Notes: generated by a model not told the origin, from the sequence alone. A DNA stretch of 64,000 nt from Acidobacteriota bacterium (GCA_003223555.1 QHVM01000087.1:1-64000); one strand, 5' to 3'. Positions 20,472 to 31,372 are shown, counted from the stretch's first letter. Made by a program: numbers and translations.

Positions 20472-20644
20472 CCGGCCATTCTCGGTCCCTCAATTTCCGC
20501 TTGCAAATGCCCCCGATCCGGAAGATGATCCGCTCCACGCCTCCAGGACAGCGGTCCTCTTCCGAGGGGACTCCCTCCTCTGTCACGGCTGGGCGTGGAC
20601 CCTTAACCAAGGCTTCGCTCCCGGCACGCGAAGGGAGGAAGGTG

Positions 20645-21772
20645 ATGACGCGTGAAATGGTCACCCGGGCCTTCGGATGGAAGAGCATGGCCGTGGCGGG
20701 CGTCCTGCTCGTCACGATCGTGGCCGGTGCGCCGGCCGCCCGCCAGAGGCCCAACGACGGCCCCGCCGACGGCGCGCGCGCGCCCATGCCCAACGCCAGC
20801 GACTCGCGCCTGCTGCGGTCCCACGATTGGCTGAGGACCGTCCGGGACGACCCGGGCGGGCCGACGGTGGAGGTCCGGCTCGACGACGTCCTGGGAGGGC
20901 TGGGCCGGGGAGTCGTCCTCGACCGGCCCGCGCTCGGCCGGGTCGTCCAGGAGGTCGTGGGCTCGGACGAGGCCGTGGACGGGCTGCGCGTCGGCGAGCT
21001 CCTCGACCGCGTTCCTCGCGTGCGGGTCAGCTCGCAAGGCCTGTCGATGGTGATCGGCCGGCGGACGCTCACCCAGATCGTCCAGCACGTGGCAGGCCGG
21101 GGCGGCGTGGACGACATGACGGTCGGTGAGGTCCTCGACGGCGTGGCCGGCGCGCAGCTGACCCACGACGGCATGGCCGGCCTCCTCGACCAGGACGCCA
21201 CGACCTCCCTCCTCGGCGCCATCCTGCCCGGCGCGCAGCGCGTCGACCATTCCCGGGACGCGCAGGCCCGGCGGCGGCAGGCGCTCCAGCGCCTCTACGG
21301 CCGCGTCGTGGACCTCGTGCGCCAGGTCCGGCGAGAGGGCTTCGCCGACGCCGACCGCAACGCGGTCTACGAGGAAGCCCACAAGCGATTGCTGGCCGAG
21401 CGGCAGCTCGCCGCCATACCGCTGCTCGACGGACACCTCCGGCTCGAGGAGGAGCTGGCCGCCGCCCAGGTCGGGACGTCGAGCCGGGCGGAGCGGATCG
21501 CGTCCCGCTGGGAGGCGCGCCGCAAGGCCTTCGGCGCGCAGGTGGTGGAGATGCTCTTCAGCCGCGACGAGGCGATGGAGCGTTACGAGGTCGACCGGCT
21601 GGCCCTCGCCGCCGACCTGTCGTTGTCCGACGAGGACCGGGCCCGCAAGCTCGGCGAGCGCCGGCAGGCCCTCAAGGTCGAGCTGGCCGCGCAGGGCAGC
21701 TACGTGAGCTTCCCCGACGAGGCCCGTGACGCCCCCGACCTTGCCGCGGCGGGAGAAGGGAGGCCGCGATGA
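20645..21772 (+). CDS. Lipase chaperone (LifO)-like exported helical protein
   Basis: C-terminal [56 protein letters not shown] resembles the lipase-chaperone C-terminal helical repeat; N-terminal TM anchor [17 protein letters not shown]-like. Confidence 0.6.
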   Translation: MTREMVTRAFGWKSMAVAGVLLVTIVAGAPAARQRPNDGPADGARAPMPNASDSRLLRSHDWLRTVRDDPGGPTVEVRLDDVLGGLGRGVVLDRPALGRVVQEVVGSDEAVDGLRVGELLDRVPRVRVSSQGLSMVIGRRTLTQIVQHVAGRGGVDDMTVGEVLDGVAGAQLTHDGMAGLLDQDATTSLLGAILPGAQRVDHSRDAQARRRQALQRLYGRVVDLVRQVRREGFADADRNAVYEEAHKRLLAERQLAAIPLLDGHLRLEEELAAAQVGTSSRAERIASRWEARRKAFGAQVVEMLFSRDEAMERYEVDRLALAADLSLSDEDRARKLGERRQALKVELAAQGSYVSFPDEARDAPDLAAAGEGRPR

Positions 21773-22767
21773 GACGCCCGGCCTTCTCCCCCTCCCGTTG
21801 GCTCCCGCTCCTCGCCTGCGTGGGCCTGTTCGGCCCGACGCCGGCGGCGCAGGCCACGACCCCGTGCGACACGGACCCCAACCGGGTCCTCTTCACGCCC
21901 ACGGTCGATCCGACCTCGCTCAACAAGCTGCTGTCCCGGCTGGGGAACCAGACGCTGAGGACTCCGAACACCGCGCTCACCCTCCCCGGCGTCTGCGTCA
22001 ACCACCAGATCCCGCTGTCCCTGGGCGTCATCACCCTTCCCCTCGGCAGCGCCCCGTTCACCGTGACGCCGTCGCTGGGTTCGATCCAGGTCGACCTCGA
22101 CCTCCAGGGACCGTTCCAGATCGGGATCGACGGCGGGCGCTACAAGGCCGTCGACTGCGATTCCGCCTGCCAGATCGACATCCCCTACCTGGGCAACATC
22201 GTCAACGGCTGCGAGATCGAGGCCGGGATCGTGGGGCCGATCCTGAGCGGCCTCAACGCGTCGGTCTCGTGGGACGACATCCACGTGACCCAGGTCGCCG
22301 ACACGTGCGTGCTCGGGGACTGCACGGCGGTGCACCCGCTCGAGAGCTCGCGGGTCACCCTGACGAACTTCGACGTCGACCTGACCGGCTTCGGGTCGTG
22401 CAAGGTGTGCCTGCCCGATCCGTTCCCGTCGGCCTGCTTCGACCCCTGCCAGGGCATCGACCCCGTGATCGAGCAGCTCCTGGAGCCCGTCCTCGAGAGC
22501 CAGATCTCGAACGCCTTCGTAAACCGCGCCGGAGAGGGCACCCTGATCAACGTCTTCTCGAACCAGATCACCAAGGACTTCGGCTGCATCCCCATACCCG
22601 AGGTGCGCAACTGCCGGAAGGGCACGGGCGTCGCCCAGGCCGGTCTCGTCCGCGGGCCGAGGGACCACGGCGTGAACGCGCTCTTCTATTCGCTGCCGCT
22701 GGGCGTGGCGGGAGTGCTGGCGCTCAGGCTGCGCCGGCGGGCGGCTCCGAAGGTGCCGCCCGGGTAG
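21769..22767 (+). CDS. Cys-rich exported protein with C-terminal TM/Arg-rich tail
   Basis: ATGA overlap with the chaperone-like gene; signal peptide; about 13 cysteines in the mature part; C-terminus NALFYSLPLGVAGVLALRLRRRAAPK like a sorting/anchor tail. Confidence 0.65.
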   Translation: MRRPAFSPSRWLPLLACVGLFGPTPAAQATTPCDTDPNRVLFTPTVDPTSLNKLLSRLGNQTLRTPNTALTLPGVCVNHQIPLSLGVITLPLGSAPFTVTPSLGSIQVDLDLQGPFQIGIDGGRYKAVDCDSACQIDIPYLGNIVNGCEIEAGIVGPILSGLNASVSWDDIHVTQVADTCVLGDCTAVHPLESSRVTLTNFDVDLTGFGSCKVCLPDPFPSACFDPCQGIDPVIEQLLEPVLESQISNAFVNRAGEGTLINVFSNQITKDFGCIPIPEVRNCRKGTGVAQAGLVRGPRDHGVNALFYSLPLGVAGVLALRLRRRAAPKVPPG

Positions 22768-23522
22768 AGAAGGACGGCGGCGGCGCCGGCGAAGGCCCCG
22801 AGCAGGACGCTCGCGAGCTGGGTGAGGCTCAGCACGAACGGTCCGCCGAAGCTCAGGAAGATCCGGGGATCGCCCCGCAGCGTCTCGTGGAAGAAGCGGA
22901 ACGCCGGATAGAGGATCAGGAAGGTCAACGCCAGCTGGCCCTCGAAGCGGCGGCGCGTGCGCATCCACCAGAGGAGGGCGAAGATCGCCAGCACCCCAGC
23001 GGCGTCGTAGAGCTGCGCGGGGTGCGAGCGGATCCCGAAGTTGACGTTGCTCGGAGCGCCACCCGCCACCAGGCCGAACGCACTCGTGGTCGGCCGCCCG
23101 TAACAGCAGCCGTTCAGGAAGCATCCGATCCGGAGGAAGAAGAGGAAGGGCAGCCAGGCCACGGCCAGCGTGTCGGCGGCATCCCACGCCCGCAGTCCCC
23201 GGAGCCGGATGTAGACGAGCCCGGCCGCCGCGGCCAGCAGCAGTCCCCCGTACATCACCATGCCTCCCCGGTCCCACACCGCCAGCAGCGACCACCAGGG
23301 CTCGTCCACGTAGAGGGGGAGGTTGAAGAGCAGGCTGAGGCCGCGCGCGCCGGCCACCCCGGCCGCGAACGCGATGACGGCCAGCGTGAGCATCGCTCCC
23401 GGATCGAGACGCCGCCGCTGGATCTCGCGATAGGTCAGCCAGAAGCCGACCGAGCCGCCCAGGGCCAGCATGAGCGCATAGGAGGACAGCTCGATCGGCC
23501 CCACGTCGAGAACGGGCTTCAT
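22686..23522 (-). CDS. lgt: Prolipoprotein diacylglyceryl transferase
   Basis: GGMVMYGGLLLAAAAGL, RIGCFLNGCCYGRPT, HPAQLYDA, RFFHETLRGDPR; ATGA overlap with upstream GT gene. Confidence 0.9.
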   Translation of the reverse strand: MKPVLDVGPIELSSYALMLALGGSVGFWLTYREIQRRRLDPGAMLTLAVIAFAAGVAGARGLSLLFNLPLYVDEPWWSLLAVWDRGGMVMYGGLLLAAAAGLVYIRLRGLRAWDAADTLAVAWLPFLFFLRIGCFLNGCCYGRPTTSAFGLVAGGAPSNVNFGIRSHPAQLYDAAGVLAIFALLWWMRTRRRFEGQLALTFLILYPAFRFFHETLRGDPRIFLSFGGPFVLSLTQLASVLLGAFAGAAAVLLYPGGTFGAARRRSLSASTPATPSGSE

Positions 23523-25066
23523 CGTTCCCGCCGGCCCAGGACGGCGAAGTTGTCGCCGGGGTCCCGCAGCACCCACTGGAAGTGGCGGCCCAGGGCCGGA
23601 TCGGACCGCCACCAGGGTTCCAGGATGCTCGCCCAGTCCACGACGAACTGGATCGGCGATTCCAGCACGTAGGCCTGGTGGCGCCGCTTGCGTATGGCGC
23701 TCATCGCTTCGGGATTGACCTTTCCATCGAGGTTGATCGTACGGTCGTGGAAGAACCCGAGCGTCCCGGACTGGAAGGCGCCCACCCAGGTCTCGGCGCT
23801 CACGTGGCTTTCGACCCAGTCCACGTTGCGGAAGAGTGGGCCGCCCCGCCAGGGCCCCCGGACCAGCAGTCCATCCCTCAACACGAAGTTCCCGAGCAGC
23901 AGCGACGCGAGCAGAGGCAGGGCGAGGCGGGCGCGGGAGGCGGACAGGCGGGTCCAGAGCCCGAAAACGAGCGCACCCCATCCCAGGGCAAAGAAGGGCG
24001 ACAGGGGGAAGAGGTAGCGGCGCAGGAAGTAGGGCGCATCGAAGAACGGCACGTAGAAGGCCAGCAGACCCGCCGTGAAGAGCGACGCCATGAGCATCAC
24101 CGGTCCCCGCCGCGGATCCCACGTCCGCCGCCGGAGCGCGGTCCGGGCGGCGATGAGGGCGAGGCCCAACCCACAGACGGCCACGAACCAGCCGCGATGC
24201 TGGACCGGGTCGAACTCGAACGAGGCGACCAGCGTCGCCTGCTCGAAGAGCGCCACCGTGGCCGCGCCCAGGTTGGCGGCCAGCTCGCCCGTCCGCAGAT
24301 GGACGTAGCCGCTGGTGGGGACGATGCTGCCGAAGCGAAGCAGGTTGTAGAGGAGCCAGGGCAGGCTGACCGCGGCCGCGGCCACCGCCATGGCGGCGGC
24401 CTCGGCCAGACGGCGGCGCAGGCTCGTTCCCCCGCCCGCGGTCGCGAGGTGGGCCAGACCCGCGGCCGCCATCAGGAAGACCGCATCGTTGCGGGCCCAG
24501 AACGAGACGCCCAGCAGGACGCCGAGGGCCAGGCAGCGCGGCCACGGCCACGGTGAGCCCCGCGCGTGCCCGCGCGCGAAGAAGAGCGCGACCATCACCA
24601 CCGCGGCGGTGTAGAGGCCCGTCTCGAGCATGTTCATGCTGTGAGACAGGGCCAGGGGGCTCGTGAACCAGACGCAGGCGCCCAGCCCGCTGGCGGCGCG
24701 CGCCCCGTCGCCGGGACCCAGCACCTCCCGGCCCAGACGGTCGACGAGGAACACGGTGGCGGCGGCGATGGCCGTGGAGAAGACGATGAGGAAGCGTACC
24801 GCGGCCGCCCGGTCGCCTCCGACCAGCCAGAAGCACGCGGCCTGCAGCAAGGTGGCGAGCGGCTGGACGCCGTTGGTGGGCAGCGTCCCCGCGGCGGAGG
24901 TGAGGCCGCGGCCGAGGGCGAGGTTCCGGGCCACGGTCAACATGAGGTAGCCGTCTTCGCTGGGGAAGCTGCGGAACATCTCGGCGTCGGGGAAGGCGAC
25001 GGCGCGCAGCCGAGCGAAGAGCCCGAGCAGGAAGAGGCACGCGGCGAAGATCCGCAGCCCGGTCAC
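23519..25066 (-). CDS. Polytopic membrane glycosyltransferase (GT39/ArnT-like)
   Basis: 515 aa, multiple TM segments, FRSFPSEDGYLMLTVARNLALGRGLTSAAGTLPTNGVQPLATLLQA. Confidence 0.75.
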   Translation of the reverse strand: MTGLRIFAACLFLLGLFARLRAVAFPDAEMFRSFPSEDGYLMLTVARNLALGRGLTSAAGTLPTNGVQPLATLLQAACFWLVGGDRAAAVRFLIVFSTAIAAATVFLVDRLGREVLGPGDGARAASGLGACVWFTSPLALSHSMNMLETGLYTAAVVMVALFFARGHARGSPWPWPRCLALGVLLGVSFWARNDAVFLMAAAGLAHLATAGGGTSLRRRLAEAAAMAVAAAAVSLPWLLYNLLRFGSIVPTSGYVHLRTGELAANLGAATVALFEQATLVASFEFDPVQHRGWFVAVCGLGLALIAARTALRRRTWDPRRGPVMLMASLFTAGLLAFYVPFFDAPYFLRRYLFPLSPFFALGWGALVFGLWTRLSASRARLALPLLASLLLGNFVLRDGLLVRGPWRGGPLFRNVDWVESHVSAETWVGAFQSGTLGFFHDRTINLDGKVNPEAMSAIRKRRHQAYVLESPIQFVVDWASILEPWWRSDPALGRHFQWVLRDPGDNFAVLGRRER

Positions 25067-26703
25067 GGGGAGGCGACGTAGCCGAGGGCCCGCAGCTCAT
25101 CGAGGAGCTGGGCGTCGACGGGGGAGGTCTCCACGCGCCAGCTCGCCATCGTGCCCCAGCTCGGCACCGACCAGACGGGATGGTGGGAGCGGAATTCTGC
25201 CGTGAAGAGATCCGTCCGGGCCTGCCCGGCGAAGTCCTCGCCGGGGGGTAGACCGAGGGCGTACAGGACGGTGGGGGCAAGGTCCAGGACCGAGATCCCG
25301 CCCGCCCGGGCGCCCGGGGCGAGATCGCTGCCCCGGGCGATGAAGATGCCGTTCGTGTGCTCGTCGTGGGTACCGGAGATGCGGTTGATGTACATGACGA
25401 CGTCCTGGTAGGCCTGGCCTCCCGCGCGGACGGTGAGGGAGGGGTTCTCCAGGCTCACCTCGGCCGCCATGTCGGCCTGCGCGGGCAGTTGCGAGCGACT
25501 GATCCGGAGCACGGGTTGGCCCGACTCGTAGGTCAGTCCTTCGAGCGCCTGGGCCAGCCGGTCCAGCTCCGCGCGCGCCTGGTCCGGGGGGACCCTGCCT
25601 CCCGGCTCCCGGCCGGCCAGCGAGAGGCGCAGCCGCTTCAGCCGCGCGTGGTTGGGGCTGTCCACCGGATAGGCGACCGAGCGGGCGAAGTCCACCGCGT
25701 CGCCCTTGCGCACGAGGAAGCCGAGGTGCTCGAGCAGCCGCTCGGTGTTCACGATGACGAAAGGCTGCTCGGGGCCGGACACGAAGCCGTGGTCGGACAC
25801 GACGAAGACGTTGCTCCCGGCGGGGCACGCCGAGAGGAAGTCGCCCAGCGCCCGGTCGGTCGCCTCGTACACGGCGGGGATGACGTGCGACCAGCGAGCC
25901 ACGTCCTCCGGGGTCGTGCCGGGATATTTCTCCGGCTCGAGGAACTTCCAGTAGCGGTGGCTCGCGATGTCGACCGTGCGGAAGTACACGAGGAAGAGGT
26001 CGAAGCCCAGCCCGACGAGGCGGCGCGCCTCGTGGGCCATGATGCGGTCCCGAAACGCCCCGTCCTCCATCCACGGATCGGGGCTGGGCAAGCGGCCGCC
26101 CAGGTCGGGGTACTCGTTGCGGGCCTGCTCCCGCTCGCGCTCGAGGGCGGGGAGATAGCTCGCCGGGTGGACGATGCGGTCGACCGCGAGATGGGCGCGG
26201 TCGGTCACGACCACGCCCTGGATGTCCTCGGCCGGCCAGGAGGCCCACCAGCCGAGCACGGCCGTGCGCAGGCCGGCCCGCGAGGCCATGTTCCAGAGCG
26301 CGGGCACCCGCCGCACGGCGGACGAGACGGGGACCATGCCGTTCCCGCCTCCGACCACGAAGTCGGTGACTCCGTGCTCGGGGGGCGTGCGGCCGGTAGC
26401 GATCGTCGTCCAGATCACGGGCGACGCGCCGTAGGCGGTCTTCAACACGGCCGACGTGCCGGCGTCGGCCAGCCGCCGCAGGTTCGGCAGCCGTCCCTCG
26501 TCCCACAGGCGCCGGATGACGGTCCATTCGGCGCCGTCGATGCCGACGACCACGACCGGGGGACGGGTGCGGTGGCGCGGAGGGAGGGAAGGCAGGGCCG
26601 GCCCGTCGGGGCGGACCCACCGGCACGCCCACGGCAGCAGCGCGAGGAGGGCCAGGCTCAGGTGTCGTGCCCCCCGGCGCGGGTTGGACGGTCGCGAGGC
26701 CAT
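25063..26703 (-). CDS. Alkaline phosphatase family protein (type I phosphodiesterase/nucleotide pyrophosphatase)
   Basis: VVVVGIDGAEWTVIRRLWDEGRLPNLRRLADAGTSAVLKTAYGASPVIWTTIATGRTPPEHGVTDF, FVVSDHGFVSG. Confidence 0.9.
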   Translation of the reverse strand: MASRPSNPRRGARHLSLALLALLPWACRWVRPDGPALPSLPPRHRTRPPVVVVGIDGAEWTVIRRLWDEGRLPNLRRLADAGTSAVLKTAYGASPVIWTTIATGRTPPEHGVTDFVVGGGNGMVPVSSAVRRVPALWNMASRAGLRTAVLGWWASWPAEDIQGVVVTDRAHLAVDRIVHPASYLPALEREREQARNEYPDLGGRLPSPDPWMEDGAFRDRIMAHEARRLVGLGFDLFLVYFRTVDIASHRYWKFLEPEKYPGTTPEDVARWSHVIPAVYEATDRALGDFLSACPAGSNVFVVSDHGFVSGPEQPFVIVNTERLLEHLGFLVRKGDAVDFARSVAYPVDSPNHARLKRLRLSLAGREPGGRVPPDQARAELDRLAQALEGLTYESGQPVLRISRSQLPAQADMAAEVSLENPSLTVRAGGQAYQDVVMYINRISGTHDEHTNGIFIARGSDLAPGARAGGISVLDLAPTVLYALGLPPGEDFAGQARTDLFTAEFRSHHPVWSVPSWGTMASWRVETSPVDAQLLDELRALGYVASP

Positions 26704-26710
26704 GGGCGAT

Positions 26711-27646
26711 TCAGGTCCGGTGCTTCTGGGGCGCGGCCACCGCGGCGGGCAGGGCCGGACGCGGCGGCGGCGTCCGGCGTGGAGCGGCCTGCGTGCGGTG
26801 AGCCTGCTGCTCCGCCCACAGGTCGTCGGCGATGAGGACCTTGTCGAGGAACACCTTCAGGAGGATGCACAGGTAGCGGCGGCCCATCTCCCGGATCTTG
26901 AGGTGGGAGCTGCCCCACGTGCGGCCGGACCACCGGATGGGGATCTGCGCGATCGAGAAGCCGCGGACGAGCGCGCTCAGCGACATCTCGATCGTGATGT
27001 TGAAGTGGCTGGCCCGGTAGGGGCCGCATTCCCGGACGACTTCGGCCCGATAGGCCTTGAAGGCGTTGGTGAGGTCGTTGAAGGGCACCCAGAACATGAG
27101 CTGGACGAGCCGGTTGACGATCCGGTTCGCGACCAGCTTCCCGAGCGGGTAATGGTCGACCGAAGCTCCCCGCACGAAGCGCGACCCGAACACGCAGTCG
27201 TAGCCCTCCTCGATCTTCCGGTAGTAGGCGACCACGTCCTCGGGCTCGTCGGAGAGGTCGGCCATGAAGATGACGATGACGTCGCCGGTCGCCGCCTCGA
27301 GGCCGGCCCGGATGGCCCGTCCGAACCCGGCCGGCGGCGGCGGGCTGAGGCAGGAGATCGCGGGATCCTCGTCCGCCCGCGCGCGAACCACCCGCTCGGT
27401 CGCGTCGGTGCTGTTGTCGTTCACGACCACGATCTCGTACGGGATCCGGTGCCGGTCGCGCAGCGTCCGGGTCAACTGGTCCAGGCAGGGCCCGATGTTG
27501 TCCTGCTCGTTGAAGGCGGGGATCACCACCGACAGCTTCAGGCCGCCCGCCGCCGCGCCGTCGGCCGGGCTCAGGCCCCTACTCGGCACCGCAGGCCCTC
27601 GCAGATCTCGGCCATCATGCGCTCGAGGTCGTAGCTGTGATCCCAC
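26711..27646 (-). CDS. Glycosyltransferase family 2 (dolichyl-phosphate mannosyltransferase-like)
   Basis: [57 protein letters not shown]; true start probably near 27570-27580, non-ATG. Confidence 0.85.
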   Translation of the reverse strand: MGSQLRPRAHDGRDLRGPAVPSRGLSPADGAAAGGLKLSVVIPAFNEQDNIGPCLDQLTRTLRDRHRIPYEIVVVNDNSTDATERVVRARADEDPAISCLSPPPPAGFGRAIRAGLEAATGDVIVIFMADLSDEPEDVVAYYRKIEEGYDCVFGSRFVRGASVDHYPLGKLVANRIVNRLVQLMFWVPFNDLTNAFKAYRAEVVRECGPYRASHFNITIEMSLSALVRGFSIAQIPIRWSGRTWGSSHLKIREMGRRYLCILLKVFLDKVLIADDLWAEQQAHRTQAAPRRTPPPRPALPAAVAAPQKHRT

Positions 27647-28638
27647 CCGGGGTAGTGCTCCCGGAAGCGGCGGCTGTCGCTCACGTACCAGATGTGGTCG
27701 CCGTTACGGTTCTGGTCGACGTAGCACGTCCGCATCCGCCGGCCCACCACCTTCTCGGCCAGCTCGATGGCCTCGCGGACCGAGCAGTGGATGCGGCGTC
27801 CGCCGCCCGCGTTGTACACCTCTCCCGGCCGCGGCCCGCGCACGAAGTGGAGGAACATGCGGGCCAGGTCGGCGGCGTGGATGTTGTCGCGCACCTGCTT
27901 GCCCCGGTAGCCCACGACGGGATACTCGTCGCCGGTGATCGCGCACTTGACGAGGTAGGACAGGAACCCGTGCAGGTGCGTGCCCGCGTGGTCGGCGCCG
28001 GTGATGCAGCCGGGGCGGAAGCACACCGTCGCCAGGCCGAAGTAGCGGCCGTACTCCTGCACGAGCACGTCCGCGGCGAGCTTCGAAGCGCCGAGGAAGC
28101 TGTGCTTGCTGCGGTCCACGGACATCGTCTCGTCGATGCCGTGCGCGAAGTAGGGATGGTCGTCGGCGAGCTCCCAGCGCGTTTCCCGCTCCACGAGGGG
28201 AAGCCGGTTCGGCGTGTCGCCGTAGACCTTGCTCGTGGAGGTGAAGACGAAGGCCGCGCGCGGGCAGTGGCGCCGGGCCTGCTCGAGCAGGAGCAGGGTC
28301 GCGCGGGCATTGATGTCGAAGTCGGTCTCCGGCTCGCGGGCCGCCCAGTCGTGGGACGGCTGGCCCGCGGTGTGGATCACGCAGCGGATGTCCCGGCCGT
28401 AGGTGGCGAAGATGCGGGCGATCGCCTCCCGGTCCCGGATGTCCACGTCGTGATGGGTGTAGCCGGGCAGGGTGGCCTCGAGCTCCCGGCGCTTCCAGGC
28501 CGTCGAGGCCTCGCCGCCGAAGAAGACGGCCCGCATGTCGTTGTCGATGCCGGCGACCTGGAAGCCGTTCTCCGCGAACAGCCGCACCGCGGCCGAGCCG
28601 ACCAGACCCGCCGAGCCGGTGACGAGGGCGACGTCCAT
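27571..28638 (-). CDS. NAD-dependent epimerase/dehydratase (CDP-tyvelose/paratose 2-epimerase-like)
   Basis: [69 protein letters not shown]. Confidence 0.88.
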   Translation of the reverse strand: MDVALVTGSAGLVGSAAVRLFAENGFQVAGIDNDMRAVFFGGEASTAWKRRELEATLPGYTHHDVDIRDREAIARIFATYGRDIRCVIHTAGQPSHDWAAREPETDFDINARATLLLLEQARRHCPRAAFVFTSTSKVYGDTPNRLPLVERETRWELADDHPYFAHGIDETMSVDRSKHSFLGASKLAADVLVQEYGRYFGLATVCFRPGCITGADHAGTHLHGFLSYLVKCAITGDEYPVVGYRGKQVRDNIHAADLARMFLHFVRGPRPGEVYNAGGGRRIHCSVREAIELAEKVVGRRMRTCYVDQNRNGDHIWYVSDSRRFREHYPGWDHSYDLERMMAEICEGLRCRVGA

Positions 28639-28830
28639 TGGCGATTCCCGGGCCGCCGCCGGCGGCCCATCGGCACGAAAGCGTGGGAGGGTCCGATAAG
28701 ATAGTACGCCCCGCATCGGCGCGTCAACCGGCTCGACGGAGGGCCGCGAACGGAGTCATGCCCTTGCCCCGCGTCCGGCCCCTGCTGCCCGCCCTCATCA
28801 ACTTGGCCATCGTGGGCGTGATGATCGCGC

Positions 28831-29841
28831 GTGGCATCGGCCAGAGCCGCGAGCGCTACCGGACCGAGCCAGGCCGCCGCGCAGTTTCTCGCCACCCGCC
28901 AGGCGTCCGACGGGTCGTGGGACGACGGTGGCGCCGGGGCGTCGTTCGCGCGGGCCGGCCAGCCGGGACGGGTCGCGCCCACGATGCGTGTCCTCCTGGG
29001 AGTCCGGGCAAGCGGGTACGCGGGCGAGCCGTTCTACCGCCGCGGCCTCGGCTTCGTGCGCCGGCACCAGGAGCGCCTGCGCGGATGGCTTCACGGCGAC
29101 CGCGGCGGCGATCCGGGCGATCTCGAGCCGACGGTGGACGCGCTCGCCATGGGGTCACTGCTGCTCGGGCCGGAGCCGGACGGAGGGGCCGAGCTGCGGT
29201 CGATCCTCCGCGCCCAGCAGACTCCGCGGGGGCTCTATCGCCACGGCCTCGGCCCGCCGGGCGCCGCCGCCGGCCGGCGCGTCCTCGTCGGCGACAACGT
29301 CCTGTTGCTGGGCGTCCTGCCCGCCCTGGGGATGGACACCACGGAGCTCGCCGCCGCCATCCGGAGCGAGCTGGACGAGGTCCCGCCGGCTCCGCCGAAG
29401 ACCTGGATCGTCCTGGCCTACCTCGGCTCGCTGGCGGCCCCGACGGGCGGCGCCGAGGCGCACGCGCTCGTCGCTCGTCTGCTCGACCGCCTCGAACCCT
29501 CCCGGCTCGGGCCGGTGGCCGCGCTCGACGACGTCGCGCTTTCGGCGTACCTCCGCGTCCGCGCCGACCAGTGCCTGCGCGACGCCGACGCCTGCAACGA
29601 CCTCAACGCCGCGGTGGCCGCCCTCCTCGGACGTCGCCAGGGCGACGGGTCGTGGCTGGCCCCGGCCGTCGCGGCGGTCGAGGGCGGCGGGATCGAGCCG
29701 TCCTCCACGGGATCGGCGGTGGAGACGACGGCGCTGGCGCTCGACGGCCTCGCGACCTACCGGCGCATACTCGACGGCCGGGCGAAGGGAATGCTCGGGG
29801 CGTCCCCGGCCGACGCCGCCGGGGCGGTCCTGCGCAGGTAG
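28831..29841 (+). CDS. Prenyltransferase/squalene-cyclase-like alpha-toroid protein A
   Basis: AAQFLATRQASDGSWDDGG and GRRQGDGSWLAP repeats; paralogous to 31373-32704; an upstream TM segment is in another frame, so the 5' end is uncertain. Confidence 0.6.
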   Translation: MASARAASATGPSQAAAQFLATRQASDGSWDDGGAGASFARAGQPGRVAPTMRVLLGVRASGYAGEPFYRRGLGFVRRHQERLRGWLHGDRGGDPGDLEPTVDALAMGSLLLGPEPDGGAELRSILRAQQTPRGLYRHGLGPPGAAAGRRVLVGDNVLLLGVLPALGMDTTELAAAIRSELDEVPPAPPKTWIVLAYLGSLAAPTGGAEAHALVARLLDRLEPSRLGPVAALDDVALSAYLRVRADQCLRDADACNDLNAAVAALLGRRQGDGSWLAPAVAAVEGGGIEPSSTGSAVETTALALDGLATYRRILDGRAKGMLGASPADAAGAVLRR

Positions 29842-31292
29842 AGCCTCTGGGGGGCGCCCCGGGGCCCGACCCGGGGACGGAAGCTGCCCGGTAGCGGCCC
29901 CGCGTAACGGTAGTGCGCCCGCAGCGTTTCGATGAACCGGTAGTCCTCGTAGTCGATCACGACCGCCGAGAAGCGCTCCCGGGCGAACGCCTCCTGGAAC
30001 GCGGGGACGAGGGTCTCGATCACGGACGGGATGCCGCTCTGCAGCGTCGTCAGGAGGTAGCCGTCGTGGGCGAAGCCCACCTTCCCGGCCAGGATCGGGA
30101 GGTAGCCGTGCATGGGCGTGTAGACCTCCCCGGGCAGCGCGCGAAGAGCGGCCACGAAGGCGTCGCCGTCCCTGACGTCCTGCGGGGTGGGGATGTGGCG
30201 GGCCGGATCGTAGGCCAGGAGGCGCAGTTGCAGGGCCGCCACGGCATAGAGGGCGAGGCCAGCCGGCTGCCAGCGGCCGCGGGCCGTACCGGCGTCGTGG
30301 AGGGCCAGGCCGAACAGGATGGCGAGCATGGCGTGGGCCGGCTGGAGCACGTTCAGCCAGCCGCCGCCGTGGAGGCGCGAGATCCAGGACGCCCCCAGCA
30401 TGCCGACGGTGAGGGTCGAGTAGAAGACGAACCCCGACGCGCGCCCGCCCCACGCGTCGCGTAACGCGCGCGAGAGGTGCACGAGGCCCATGGCCACCGC
30501 GGGGGCGAGCGTCCAGCCGATGTCGTCGCGCCAGAAGCCGGCCAGCATCGCCTCCTGGCCGAGGCCGTGCCCGTTCGGGACCCTGACCGTGTAGAAGAAG
30601 TACCACCCGCCGGTGAGGAGGCTGAAGAACAGCGTGGTGCCGGCGATGATGGTTCCACTCACCGCGGGCAGCGCGAAGCGACGCCAACCGGACTGCTCGA
30701 ACATGACGTAGAGCGTCAGGGAGGCCAGCGGGAGCAAGGCGGTCTGCTTCGTCAGGTAGGCGAGGCCCATCATGACGCCGGCGAGCGCCGAGTGCCGGAT
30801 CGAATCTCCGGAGCGCACGAGCAGGAACGCGGCGAGCAGGAAGAAGAGGAACAGGTTGTCGACCCGCCCGATGTCGAACCACGCGCCCGAGAGAGGGTAG
30901 GTGCCCGCCAGGAACCCTGCGCCGGCGAGCCCGCAGAAAGCGCTTCCCGTCTCCCTTCGCACCAGCAAGAAGGTCAGCCCGAGGCACCCGACCGCCGAGG
31001 CAAGCGAGACGAGCCGCGGGGCCAGGAAGCCCACGCCGATGAGGCTGGCCAGCGCGGCCGACGAGTACGTATAGAGCGGCGTGTACGGGTAGGGGATCCA
31101 CTCCACCGAGGGGGCCACGAAGAGGCTCTTTCCTGCCAGCACCCGGCGCACGCTCTCCACGGTCCAGCCTTCGAGCCACTCCAGCTCGTAGGGAAAGCGG
31201 ATGCGGGACAGGGTGGTGTAGGCGAGGAGGACCAGGAGGTACGCGCACGCCGCCCCGAGCAGGACGCGGGCCACGGTTTCCAGACGGTTCAT
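29757..31292 (-). CDS. Polytopic membrane glycosyltransferase (GT39-like)
   Basis: 511 aa, about 10 TM segments, LEWLEGWTVESVRRVLAGKSLFVAPSVEWIPYPYTPLYTYSSAALA. Confidence 0.7.
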   Translation of the reverse strand: MNRLETVARVLLGAACAYLLVLLAYTTLSRIRFPYELEWLEGWTVESVRRVLAGKSLFVAPSVEWIPYPYTPLYTYSSAALASLIGVGFLAPRLVSLASAVGCLGLTFLLVRRETGSAFCGLAGAGFLAGTYPLSGAWFDIGRVDNLFLFFLLAAFLLVRSGDSIRHSALAGVMMGLAYLTKQTALLPLASLTLYVMFEQSGWRRFALPAVSGTIIAGTTLFFSLLTGGWYFFYTVRVPNGHGLGQEAMLAGFWRDDIGWTLAPAVAMGLVHLSRALRDAWGGRASGFVFYSTLTVGMLGASWISRLHGGGWLNVLQPAHAMLAILFGLALHDAGTARGRWQPAGLALYAVAALQLRLLAYDPARHIPTPQDVRDGDAFVAALRALPGEVYTPMHGYLPILAGKVGFAHDGYLLTTLQSGIPSVIETLVPAFQEAFARERFSAVVIDYEDYRFIETLRAHYRYAGPLPGSFRPRVGPRGAPQRLYLRRTAPAASAGDAPSIPFARPSSMRR

Positions 31293-31372
31293 GAGAGTTG
31301 CGCCGCGAGACGGCTCGCCGCCTCCAGCCGAGTCGGACTATGCTATGGCGCGCCCGACATTTATTTCAAGAA

